From CAIPVR01 sp049316905 (lineage in GTDB: Bacteria; Actinomycetota; Acidimicrobiia; Acidimicrobiales; Microtrichaceae), in the NCBI GenBank assembly GCA_049316905.1, contig JBMOJH010000003.1, positions 1 through 64,000 on the forward strand: DNA of 64,000 bases, in the 5' to 3' direction. Of this stretch, positions 30,460-37,726 are shown piece by piece. The notes under the pieces were generated by a model. It searched no databases. It had not been told where the DNA came from and was given only the letters and a program-made list of their open reading frames with translations. Made by a program: the position numbers and the translations under genes. How positions within the stretch are numbered: the first letter of the stretch is position 1; every line of letters begins with the position of its first letter.

Positions 30460-30912
30460 TCAGCCCATGAGGGCGTGCACGAGCGCGTCGAGCAGCATGC
30501 CGAGGTGCTCGTAGGCGGCGACCGTGGCGAGGTTGTCCTCGGTCACCACCGGCGGGGCCTCGTCGTCGGTGATGTCGAGCACGGTGCCGAGCACCAGCCG
30601 CAGGTCGTTCAGCGCCCGCATCCAGACCATGGCCTGCTCCTCGTCGAGCCGGTCGAGCTCCAGGCCGTCGGCCACCGTGTCGACCGCGGCGAGACGCCGT
30701 TCGACCAGCTCGGCGCCCGCGAGGGCCGCGTAGCCGGCGTTGCGCTCGTCGTCGTCGCCGTACGGCGGCGGGAAGAGCCGACGCAGGGCGCTGCTGTCGG
30801 TCGTGAGGAGCTCACGCAGCTGCGCGAGCAGGCCGGCGACCAGGGCCCGCTCGTCGTCGTCGAGGAACACCGCGACCGAACCGTCGCCGAGGCGCCGGAA
30901 GGGGGCCCCCAC
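30460..30912 (-). CDS. DUF2017 family protein
   Basis: A 150-residue, acidic, mostly helical cytosolic protein of the actinobacterial DUF2017 family, recognised by SVAVFLDDDERALVAGLLAQL at the N terminus and by its place directly after clpS. Role unknown; the constant pairing with ClpS suggests a part in the Clp degradation system (inference). GTG 30912 lies two bases after the clpS stop, so the two are translationally coupled. Confidence 0.82.
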   Translation of the reverse strand: MGAPFRRLGDGSVAVFLDDDERALVAGLLAQLRELLTTDSSALRRLFPPPYGDDDERNAGYAALAGAELVERRLAAVDTVADGLELDRLDEEQAMVWMRALNDLRLVLGTVLDITDDEAPPVVTEDNLATVAAYEHLGMLLDALVHALMG

Positions 30913-30914
30913 CC

Positions 30915-31262
30915 TCAGTCCTGTTCCATCGTGGCCCAGAGGCCGTGCTCGTGGAGCCGGAACACGTCACGCTCGGCCTCGCTGCGGGTCCCGGTCGACA
31001 CCGCGGCGCGACCGTCGTGGTGGACCTGCAGCATCAACTTCGTGGCCTTGGCCTTGGAGTACCCGAACACCTTCTGGAACACGAACGTGACGTAGCTCAT
31101 GAGGTTGATCGGGTCGTTCCAGACGATCACCACCCACGGGCCCTCCGTTTGCTCGGTGGTCCCGGTCTCGGGCTCGGCCACCTCCAGGGGCGCCGGTGAC
31201 GACAGCACCGGACGGGTCACCGCGCGGAGCGGTGCTCGGATCGGGGCGGGCGACGGGGACAC
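30915..31262 (-). CDS. clpS: ATP-dependent Clp protease adaptor ClpS
   Basis: Delivers N-end-rule substrates to the ClpC/ClpA unfoldase. Core signature VVIVWNDPINLMSYVTFVF (N-degron pocket) and HHDGRAAVSTGTRSEAE. GTG 31262 is chosen because a minus-strand TAGGTT lies 7 bases before it, giving 115 residues with a Pro/Ala-rich N-terminal arm of about 45. A shorter start at 31220 is possible. Followed immediately by the DUF2017 gene. Confidence 0.92.
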   Translation of the reverse strand: MSPSPAPIRAPLRAVTRPVLSSPAPLEVAEPETGTTEQTEGPWVVIVWNDPINLMSYVTFVFQKVFGYSKAKATKLMLQVHHDGRAAVSTGTRSEAERDVFRLHEHGLWATMEQD

Positions 31263-31269
31263 ACCCGCG

Positions 31270-31275
31270 AACCTA
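31270..31275 (-). promoter_or_regulatory. -10 element of leaderless clpS promoter
   Basis: Minus-strand TAGGTT, 7 bases before GTG 31262. It lies at the extreme 3' end of the ctaA gene (minus strand), overlapping its stop region. Confidence 0.5.
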
Positions 31276-32238
31276 CGCCGTGGCACCGGTCGTGGCGGCC
31301 GGGCGGTCGGGGTCGTCCAGCTGCGCACGGTCGACGGGCGCCGAGAGCCCGAGGTGCCACCAGACGGTGAGCCCCACCACGAGCGTGGCGCCTGCGATGT
31401 GGAACGCCACCAGCCAGGCCGGGATGCCCAGCTCGTACTGGGTGTAACCGATCGCGCCCTGCGCCACGATCGCCACCAGCAGGGCGCTGCCGCGCCGCAG
31501 CACGCCGGCCGGGGCGCCGCGCCGGCCGAGCCGCACCAGGACGATCACCAGCGTGGCGAGGAAGAGCCACATGTTGATGCTGTGGATGCGGGTCACGTCG
31601 GGGATGAACCAGCCGAAGCGCTCGGCGCGCTCGTCGCCGGCGTGCGGGCCCGATCCGGTCACGGCGGGTCCGGTGAACATCATCAGCGCGGCGAAGCCGA
31701 CGGCCACCCGGCTGAGCACGAGGTCGGCGCGGTCGACCACCGGCGCCCGCGGCCCGGGAGGTCGTCCGTTCCGCCAGAGCAGGATCACGGCGTTGGCCAC
31801 GAGGATCTGGGACAGCACGAAGTGGGCCGCCACCACGTAGGGGTTCAGGCTCAGGAGCACCGTGATGCCGCCGAGCACCACCTGACCGACCACGCCGGCC
31901 ACGAGACCCCACGACCACCACACGAGGTCGCGTCGGTAGGGACGGCGGCGGAGCGAGCCGAGCACCGCCGCGATCACCGAGAGCGACACCAGCCCGGTGA
32001 AGAGTCGGTTGACCTGTTCGATCGCCTGGTTGAGGTTCGACGCGGCGATGAACTGCTCGTTGGAGCAGTTGGGCCAGTCCTCGCAGCCGAGGCCCGAGCC
32101 GGTCAGCCGCACGGCCGCGCCGGTGACCACGATGATGGCGAGCAGGGCCAGGGCGACGGCCACGACCACCCGGTAGGCGCCGGGGGTCAGGGTGAACCGC
32201 TCCCTGGCCCCGACAGGGGGAGCGTCGGGGCCGGGCAC
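31273..32238 (-). CDS. ctaA: Heme A synthase
   Basis: Oxidises heme O to heme A for the caa3 oxidase encoded next door. About 321 residues and eight membrane helices in two four-helix halves. Heme-ligand His residues are in AHFVLSQ, RIHSINMW and AFHIAGAT. A Cys pair in GCEDWPNCSNEQ lies in the first extracytoplasmic loop, and the RLTGSGLGC motif is diagnostic. GTG 32238 follows a leaderless -10. Divergent from ctaB, which makes its substrate. Confidence 0.94.
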   Translation of the reverse strand: MPGPDAPPVGARERFTLTPGAYRVVVAVALALLAIIVVTGAAVRLTGSGLGCEDWPNCSNEQFIAASNLNQAIEQVNRLFTGLVSLSVIAAVLGSLRRRPYRRDLVWWSWGLVAGVVGQVVLGGITVLLSLNPYVVAAHFVLSQILVANAVILLWRNGRPPGPRAPVVDRADLVLSRVAVGFAALMMFTGPAVTGSGPHAGDERAERFGWFIPDVTRIHSINMWLFLATLVIVLVRLGRRGAPAGVLRRGSALLVAIVAQGAIGYTQYELGIPAWLVAFHIAGATLVVGLTVWWHLGLSAPVDRAQLDDPDRPAATTGATA

Positions 32239-32244
32239 GGGTGC

Positions 32245-32250
32245 AGGGTA
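32245..32250 (-). promoter_or_regulatory. -10 element of leaderless ctaA promoter
   Basis: Minus-strand TACCCT, exactly 6 bases before GTG 32238. It shares the 111-base ctaA-ctaB spacer. Confidence 0.6.
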
Positions 32251-32333
32251 GGCGAGTGCCGCGCGGCCACGGAAGGCAGGCCCCGCCAGGGGTGGCGACC
32301 GGCCCTCGTTGGCCGTCGACGGGGGGCAGCACG

Positions 32334-32339
32334 TAACTT
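32334..32339 (+). promoter_or_regulatory. Candidate -10 for ctaB
   Basis: TAACTT, 10 bases before the ctaB ATG; would give a very short leader. Confidence 0.4.
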
Positions 32340-32349
32340 CTCGGGTGCG

Positions 32350-33255
32350 ATGGTCGCCCCGGCAGTCACCCCTCCGCTCCCGTTGGCCAGCCGGCTGGGC
32401 GCCTACGTGGCCCTCACCAAGCCGCGCATCATCGAGCTCCTGCTCGTGACCACGGTGCCGACCATGGTGGTGGCCGAGGGCGGCGTGCCCCCGCTCTGGC
32501 TGATCGTGGCCACCGTGCTCGGCGGCACCTTCGCGGCGGGCGGCGCCAACGCCATCAACATGTACGTGGACCGCGACATCGACGCCCTGATGGAGCGCAC
32601 CCGCGACCGTCCGCTGGTGACCGGCGCGGTCACGCCGCGGGCGGCGCTCACCTTTGCCGTCGGCCTGGAGGTGGTGGCGTTCCTCTGGCTCTGGACCTTC
32701 GTGAACCTGCTCTCCGCGGTCCTCGCCCTGTCGGCCTGCCTCTTCTACGTCTTCATCTACACGCTCTGGCTCAAGCGGACCTCGAGCCAGAACATCGTGA
32801 TCGGCGGGGCCGCCGGCGCCGTGCCGGTGCTGATCGGGTGGTCGTCGGTGACGAACACCGTCTCGGTCTCCGCGGTGGTCCTGTTCGCGGTGATCTTCTT
32901 CTGGACCCCGCCGCACTTCTGGGCGCTGGCCATCAAGTACAAGGACGACTACTCCCGGGCGGACGTCCCGATGCTGCCCTCGGTCGCGAGCTACCGCGAC
33001 ACCACCCGGAAGATGCTCGCCTACACGCTCGTGGTGTGGGCCCTCACCCTGGTCTTCGGGTGGACCGCCGAGCTCGGCCTCCTCTACTGGGTCGCCGCCG
33101 TGGTGCTGGGCGCCGTGTTCACCTGGATGTCGGTCGACGTGATGCGGACCGAGTCGCCGGCGAAGGCGATCCGGCTCTTCACCTTCTCCATCACCTACAT
33201 CACGCTGCTCTTCGGCGTGATGGCCGCGGATGTCATCCTCCGCAACGGCTGGTAG
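32350..33255 (+). CDS. ctaB: Protoheme IX farnesyltransferase
   Basis: UbiA-family prenyltransferase making heme O from heme B and farnesyl diphosphate. 301 residues and about nine membrane helices. The Asp-rich motif NMYVDRDIDALMERTRDRPL binds the prenyl diphosphate; the second conserved loop is YKDDYSRADVPMLP. The long upstream open frame (to 31099) is antisense to ctaA and is not coding. ATG 32350 fits the family N terminus (LTKPRIIELLLVTTVP follows). Confidence 0.95.
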   Translation: MVAPAVTPPLPLASRLGAYVALTKPRIIELLLVTTVPTMVVAEGGVPPLWLIVATVLGGTFAAGGANAINMYVDRDIDALMERTRDRPLVTGAVTPRAALTFAVGLEVVAFLWLWTFVNLLSAVLALSACLFYVFIYTLWLKRTSSQNIVIGGAAGAVPVLIGWSSVTNTVSVSAVVLFAVIFFWTPPHFWALAIKYKDDYSRADVPMLPSVASYRDTTRKMLAYTLVVWALTLVFGWTAELGLLYWVAAVVLGAVFTWMSVDVMRTESPAKAIRLFTFSITYITLLFGVMAADVILRNGW

Positions 33256-33316
33256 GCGGCCGGGCCCCGCGCGGGTCCCCGGCCTGACCATTTTCTCAGT
33301 CGCCGCGGGGGCGAGG

Positions 33317-33322
33317 TAGTGT
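33317..33322 (+). promoter_or_regulatory. Candidate -10 for the oxidase gene cluster
   Basis: TAGTGT, 112 bases before the first oxidase-cluster ATG. The leader is GC-rich with no evident hairpin. Confidence 0.35.
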
Positions 33323-33434
33323 CCGCCCACCGGTGTCCGGCACCGGTGCGCCCGGCCGTCCGGGCGTCCCGACGCCGGTGCACCACCCGACCCACGGGGC
33401 CCGCCCCCGGACTGAGGTAGAGGTCACAGAACGC

Positions 33435-35006
33435 ATGGCACTGACCGAGACGAGACCGGAGACGGCGGGTCCCGCGCCCTCCGGTGACGACCGTCCCGCA
33501 CCCGGTCCCGGCGAGCGTCTGCTCGGCACCGGCGACCACGTGGCCCTCGGCCGGCTGTACATCGGCGTGGCGCTGATGTTCGGCGTGGTCTGGGCCGCGG
33601 CACTGGCGGCCGCCGGGATCGACGTGCTCACCTCGAACGGCCTGCTCGGCACGTGGGCGCCGGGGCTCGCCACCAGCGCCCTCGTGGGGCTGGCGCTGCT
33701 CACGGCCGCGCCGCTGCTCCTCGGGGTGGCGGTCATCGTGGTGCCGCTCCAGCTCGGCTCGCCCTCCATCGCCTTCCCGCGAGCCCTCGCCCTCTCCCTC
33801 TGGACCTGGGCGCTCTCGGGCCTCGTGTTCCTCGTGAGCGTGGCGATCGACGGCGGCGTGGGCGGCACGAACGACCAGGCCACCCGCCTCGGCAACGTGG
33901 CGCTCGGCGCGGTGCTCGCCGCCCTGGTCCTCGGTGCCGTGTGCCTCGCCACCACCGTGATGTCGCACCGGCCGGAGGGCATGACCCTGCCGAAGGTGCC
34001 CTTCCTCGCCTGGGCGTCGCTGCTCGGTGCCTCGCTCTGGATCGCCACGCTGGCCTCCGCCTTCGCCCACATCGTCGTGGGCCAGGTGTCCCGCGCCGGC
34101 GCCACCACGCTGGGCGTGGTCTTCGCCGACGGCGTGGCCTGGCTGCTCCGGGCGCCCGCCGTCTACGTCCTGGCCATCCCGGTGCTGGGCATCGCCCTCG
34201 ACGCCGCCTCGACCGCTTCTGGTCACCGGCTCCGCCAGTACGGCGTGGGTCAGGCGCTCATCGGCGCCTTCGCCATCCTGTCCTTCGGTGCCTGGGCGCA
34301 GCTCCCGGCCGCGGTGAACACGGCCCTCTGGACCCTCTTCGCCCTGGCGATCGCGGTCCCGATCCTCGGCACCCTCGGCGCCGTGGGCGACATCCTCCGC
34401 CAGGGTCGCTCGAAGGCAACCCCCGCGCTGGTGTGCTCGGTCTTCGCCCTGTTCATGCTGCTCGGCGCGGTGGCCGCCGGCCTGACGATGGCGCTCGACC
34501 GGGCGGGTACCGGCCAGATCTTCGATCTCAACCAGGTGGCGCTCGCCTCCGCCCAGGGCTACTTCGTGCTGGGCGCCGCGCTCGTCGGCGGGCTCGGCGG
34601 GCTCTTCCAGTGGACGCCGCAGATCTGGGGTCGCGACGCCGCGTCGGGCCCGTCGATCGTGGCCGGCCTCCTCGTGCTGGCCGGCGGTGCGGTGCTCGGG
34701 ACCGGCGCCCTCGGCCAGGGAGTGTCCCAGCAGAACGGCGCCGACACCGCCGCCCAGTTCTGGGGCCTGGTCACCGCCGTGGGCGGTGCGCTCCTGATCC
34801 TCGGTCTGATCGGCGCCTTCGCCTCGATGCTGCGGGCCGCCCGCGACGCCGGCGACGGCGGCTCGACCGACGTGGAGGGCCTCACCCTGGAGTGGGCGTT
34901 CCCGCTCCCGGCCGAGGGCGGCACCGTGCCCGAGGATCTGCCCGCCGTGACCTCTCCCTACCCGCTGGCCGACGCCCGTGAGGGCGGCACCGAGGAGCGC
35001 AGCTGA
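33435..35006 (+). CDS. Heme-less COX1-like membrane protein
   Basis: A 523-residue, about 12-helix protein that follows the subunit I plan of the real CtaD encoded downstream. Shared blocks are PLQLGSPSIAFPRALALSLW (CtaD: PLQIGARDVAFPRMNALSLW), MTLPKVPFLAW (MTLMKMPVFTW), RAPAVYVLAIP (HPEVYIMILP) and AQGYFVLGAALVGGLGGLF (HFHYVLFGGALLGLFSGMY). All catalytic ligands are gone: the low-spin heme His of FTMHG falls in a His-free stretch, the CuB His of HPEVY is Ala240, no HH pair is present, and HFH is QGY at 374-376. It therefore cannot bind heme a, heme a3 or CuB as CtaD does. A structural or regulatory subunit is the simplest reading. ATG 33435 is preceded by GAGGT. Confidence 0.8.
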   Translation: MALTETRPETAGPAPSGDDRPAPGPGERLLGTGDHVALGRLYIGVALMFGVVWAAALAAAGIDVLTSNGLLGTWAPGLATSALVGLALLTAAPLLLGVAVIVVPLQLGSPSIAFPRALALSLWTWALSGLVFLVSVAIDGGVGGTNDQATRLGNVALGAVLAALVLGAVCLATTVMSHRPEGMTLPKVPFLAWASLLGASLWIATLASAFAHIVVGQVSRAGATTLGVVFADGVAWLLRAPAVYVLAIPVLGIALDAASTASGHRLRQYGVGQALIGAFAILSFGAWAQLPAAVNTALWTLFALAIAVPILGTLGAVGDILRQGRSKATPALVCSVFALFMLLGAVAAGLTMALDRAGTGQIFDLNQVALASAQGYFVLGAALVGGLGGLFQWTPQIWGRDAASGPSIVAGLLVLAGGAVLGTGALGQGVSQQNGADTAAQFWGLVTAVGGALLILGLIGAFASMLRAARDAGDGGSTDVEGLTLEWAFPLPAEGGTVPEDLPAVTSPYPLADAREGGTEERS

Positions 35007-35581
35007 TGGCCGAGACCGCGGCCCTAACCGCACCCGTCCTCCCCCGGCGGCGCGAGCTGCTGTTCGGCACCGCCTTCGCCACTGCCGGCGTCCTGATGGT
35101 GATGGTGACCCTGATCGGCGCCTACCTGGCGGTGCGGGGTGCCTCCGGCACGGCGTTCCTGCCGGACAACAAGATCCCGCTCTCGCAGCCGAACATGATG
35201 CTGCTCACCATCGTGATGTCGGTGTTCACGATGCAGTGGGCCGTGTACGCGATCTCCCGAGACGACCGCAAGCACACCTACCTCGCACTCGGGGTGACGC
35301 TGCTCCTCGGCTTCGCCTTCGCCAACCAGCAGACCTTCCTGTGGAAGCAGGCCTCGGTCGTGCTCGAGAAGACCGGTGGGGCGCTCTTCTACTGCGTCAC
35401 CGGTGGCTCCTTCGCCATGGTGGTGGTGGGGATGATCTTCATCGCCCTGATGGCCTTCCGGGCCCTCGGCGGCCAGTTCGACAGCCGTCAGCCCGACGGG
35501 ATCTCCGCGGCGGCCATCTTCTGGTACGCCGCGGCCGCCGTGTACGCGGTGGTCTGGATCGCCGTCTACATCATGAAGTGA
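35006..35581 (+). CDS. Divergent COX3-like membrane protein
   Basis: A 191-residue, five-helix protein that lines up with the CtaE encoded at 39819. FYCVTGGSFAMVVVGM stands where CtaE has FFALTGFHGAHVAVGV, and FWYAAAAVYAVVWIAVYIM where CtaE has LYWHFVDIVWVVIFAIVYL. The conserved HGxHV and WHFVD residues are lost. Its ATG shares a base with the stop of the COX1-like gene (TGATG), so the pair is co-translated. Together they look like a second, redox-inactive COX1/COX3 couple. Paralogy is judged by eye. Confidence 0.72.
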   Translation: MAETAALTAPVLPRRRELLFGTAFATAGVLMVMVTLIGAYLAVRGASGTAFLPDNKIPLSQPNMMLLTIVMSVFTMQWAVYAISRDDRKHTYLALGVTLLLGFAFANQQTFLWKQASVVLEKTGGALFYCVTGGSFAMVVVGMIFIALMAFRALGGQFDSRQPDGISAAAIFWYAAAAVYAVVWIAVYIMK

Positions 35582-35588
35582 GTCAGGG

Positions 35589-36479
35589 ATGATCACTCGG
35601 GGTTCCAAGTTCTTCTACGCAGCGGCGATCACCTCGTTCGTCGCCGCGCTCGTCTACGGCTTCATCACGAGCGCCGCAGCGGGAGCCGGCACCGTGGGTG
35701 CCGTCTCCGACGGCGGCCTGGTGAACGCGATCATCGGCCCGCTCAGCTTCGGCTGGAAGGGCGGGGTCGGCGAGCACATCGGCTACTCGATCCTCATGGG
35801 ATTCGCGGCGATCATGGCCGGCCTCGGCGGCTTCGCCACGGCCTTCCGTGACGGCAACGCCGAGGCCGTCGCGCAGGTGGAGCACCGGACGCACGCCCGG
35901 CCGGTCACCGTGCCGATCGGCCTGAGCTACTGGCCGCTGCTCGCCGCCTTCGGCGTGGTCATCACCGTCGTGGGCCTCGCGGTCGACAGCCTCTACTTCG
36001 TGGTCGGCCTGGTGGTCCTGGCGGTCGCCGGGCTCTCCTGGACGGTCCGGGCCTGGGCCGAACGGGCCACGGGCGACCAGAGCACCAACCGGGAGCTCCG
36101 TCACCAGCTGATGGACCCGCTGGAGATCCCCGTGGTCTCGGTGCTCGTGGCCGCGGTCATCATCCTCTGCGTCTCGCGACTCCTCCTGGCCATCCCGGTG
36201 GGCGCGGCGACCTTCGTCATCATCATCGCTGCGGTCGTGATCTTCGTGACCGCCATCGTCCTGGCCAACCGGCCCGAGCTGAAGCGCTCGGTGGTGGCCA
36301 CGGTGCTGGTCGTCGGCGGTCTGGTCATCATCGGGTCCGGCATCGCCGGCGGCGTGGCCGGTCCGATCGGGCACGGCGAGGAAGGCCTCGGTCGGGGTGC
36401 TTCCGTGGTCGTGCCCGATTCGGCAACGGCTCCGACGCAGGTGGATACTGACGCCGCCGCTCGCGCGGTCGGCGACTGA
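35589..36479 (+). CDS. Membrane protein with subunit-IV-like segment
   Basis: A 296-residue protein with seven or eight membrane helices. Residues near 117-160 (LSYWPLLAAFGVVITVVGLAV) resemble the C-terminal extension of CtaD (PSYWPLVLAAGLPLIGYGVI) and CtaF-type subunits of actinobacterial oxidases. The rest is hydrophobic and unassigned, with an acidic/Thr-rich tail. It starts 7 bases after the COX3-like gene and ends 10 bases before ctaC, so it probably belongs to the oxidase complex or its assembly. Confidence 0.65.
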   Translation: MITRGSKFFYAAAITSFVAALVYGFITSAAAGAGTVGAVSDGGLVNAIIGPLSFGWKGGVGEHIGYSILMGFAAIMAGLGGFATAFRDGNAEAVAQVEHRTHARPVTVPIGLSYWPLLAAFGVVITVVGLAVDSLYFVVGLVVLAVAGLSWTVRAWAERATGDQSTNRELRHQLMDPLEIPVVSVLVAAVIILCVSRLLLAIPVGAATFVIIIAAVVIFVTAIVLANRPELKRSVVATVLVVGGLVIIGSGIAGGVAGPIGHGEEGLGRGASVVVPDSATAPTQVDTDAAARAVGD

Positions 36480-36489
36480 GAGGTTGGGA

Positions 36490-37680
36490 ATGCGCAACAA
36501 GCGGAACGCGACGATCGCCGCGGTCATCGGGACCGTCGCCCTCGTCGTCTTCTTCTGGCTGATCGTCCGCAACATCGGCGATCCGGCCGGACACCCGCTC
36601 AACACACTGGCCCCGCGGGGCCGCCAGTCCCAGGACATCCAGAACCTGGTGATCCCCGTGTTCGCAGTGGCGGGCATCATCTTCATCCTCGTCGAGGTGG
36701 CGATCATCTGGATGGTCGTCCGCTTCCGTCGCAACCGTGACGACGTGGACGGCGAGGGCGAGCCCACGCAGACCCACGGCAACACGCCGCTGGAGATCGG
36801 CTGGACCGTCGTGCCGGCGCTGATCCTGGCCGTGCTCGCGGTGTTCAACGTCCAGACGATCCTGGCCCTCGACGACACCGGCCCGAAGCCGCTCGAGGTG
36901 ACCGTGGTCGGCCAGCAGTGGTGGTGGGAGTACCGCTACGACCTGAACGGCGACAAGACGCCCGACATCATCACCGCCACCCAGATGGTCATCCCGGCCA
37001 AGAAGGACGTGACGGTCAAGATCCAGTCGAACGACGTGATCCACTCGTTCTGGATCCCCGCCATCAACGGGAAGAAGGACGCGGTCCCCGGCCGGACCCA
37101 CGACCTGGTGCTGACCGCGAACGAGCCGGGCATCTTCGAGGGCCAGTGCACGGAGTACTGCGGCCTCTCCCACGGTGTGATGCGCATGCAGGTCAAGGCG
37201 CTGCCGGCGGCGGAGTACGAGCGGTGGGTGAAGCGGATGACCACCCCGCCGGAGCAGCCCACGTCCGAGCTCGCCAAGGCCGGCCAGGAGCTGTTCGTGG
37301 GCCAGTGCGCCCGCTGCCACGAGATCAACGGCCTCAACCCCGACTCGAAGAAGCCGTACACCTACGACGCCAAGCCGAGCCCCGACTACGGCGAGGAGGT
37401 CAACACCTCCCTCGCGTCGCGCAACGCGCCGAACCTGACGCACCTGATGATGCGCCAGACCTTCGCCGGCAACCTGCTGAACCTGTACCAGGGCAAGGGC
37501 TCGACCGAGGTCACCGCGGTGCCCGAGGGCATCCCCGACACCAACAACATCAAGCGCTGGCTCCGGAACCCCCAGGACGTGAAGCCCATGGACCCGGAGA
37601 ACAACCAGGGCATGCCGAACCTGAACCTGAGTGAGCAGCAGATCGACGAGCTCACCGCCTACCTCGTGACGCTCAAGTAG
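36490..37680 (+). CDS. ctaC: caa3-type cytochrome c oxidase subunit II with fused cytochrome c
   Basis: Accepts electrons and passes them through CuA to subunit I. 396 residues: two N-terminal membrane helices (about 8-26 and 54-78), a cupredoxin domain with CuA ligands in VIHSFWIP and GQCTEYCGLSHGVM, then a C-terminal cytochrome c domain with heme motif CARCHE (from about 274). No lipobox is visible at the N terminus. ATG 36490 follows GAGAGGTTGGGA. The fused cytochrome makes a soluble cytochrome c unnecessary. Confidence 0.95.
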   Translation: MRNKRNATIAAVIGTVALVVFFWLIVRNIGDPAGHPLNTLAPRGRQSQDIQNLVIPVFAVAGIIFILVEVAIIWMVVRFRRNRDDVDGEGEPTQTHGNTPLEIGWTVVPALILAVLAVFNVQTILALDDTGPKPLEVTVVGQQWWWEYRYDLNGDKTPDIITATQMVIPAKKDVTVKIQSNDVIHSFWIPAINGKKDAVPGRTHDLVLTANEPGIFEGQCTEYCGLSHGVMRMQVKALPAAEYERWVKRMTTPPEQPTSELAKAGQELFVGQCARCHEINGLNPDSKKPYTYDAKPSPDYGEEVNTSLASRNAPNLTHLMMRQTFAGNLLNLYQGKGSTEVTAVPEGIPDTNNIKRWLRNPQDVKPMDPENNQGMPNLNLSEQQIDELTAYLVTLK

Positions 37681-37726
37681 CGCGACCCGACCACCCGCAC
37701 CACGGAACGACGAGGAAACGAAACCC

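Noticed and set aside
33435..35006. COX1-like gene as a decaying pseudogene
   Set aside because: The frame is intact over 523 codons with normal codon bias, membrane pattern is preserved, and it is tightly coupled to the next gene; this indicates a maintained function.
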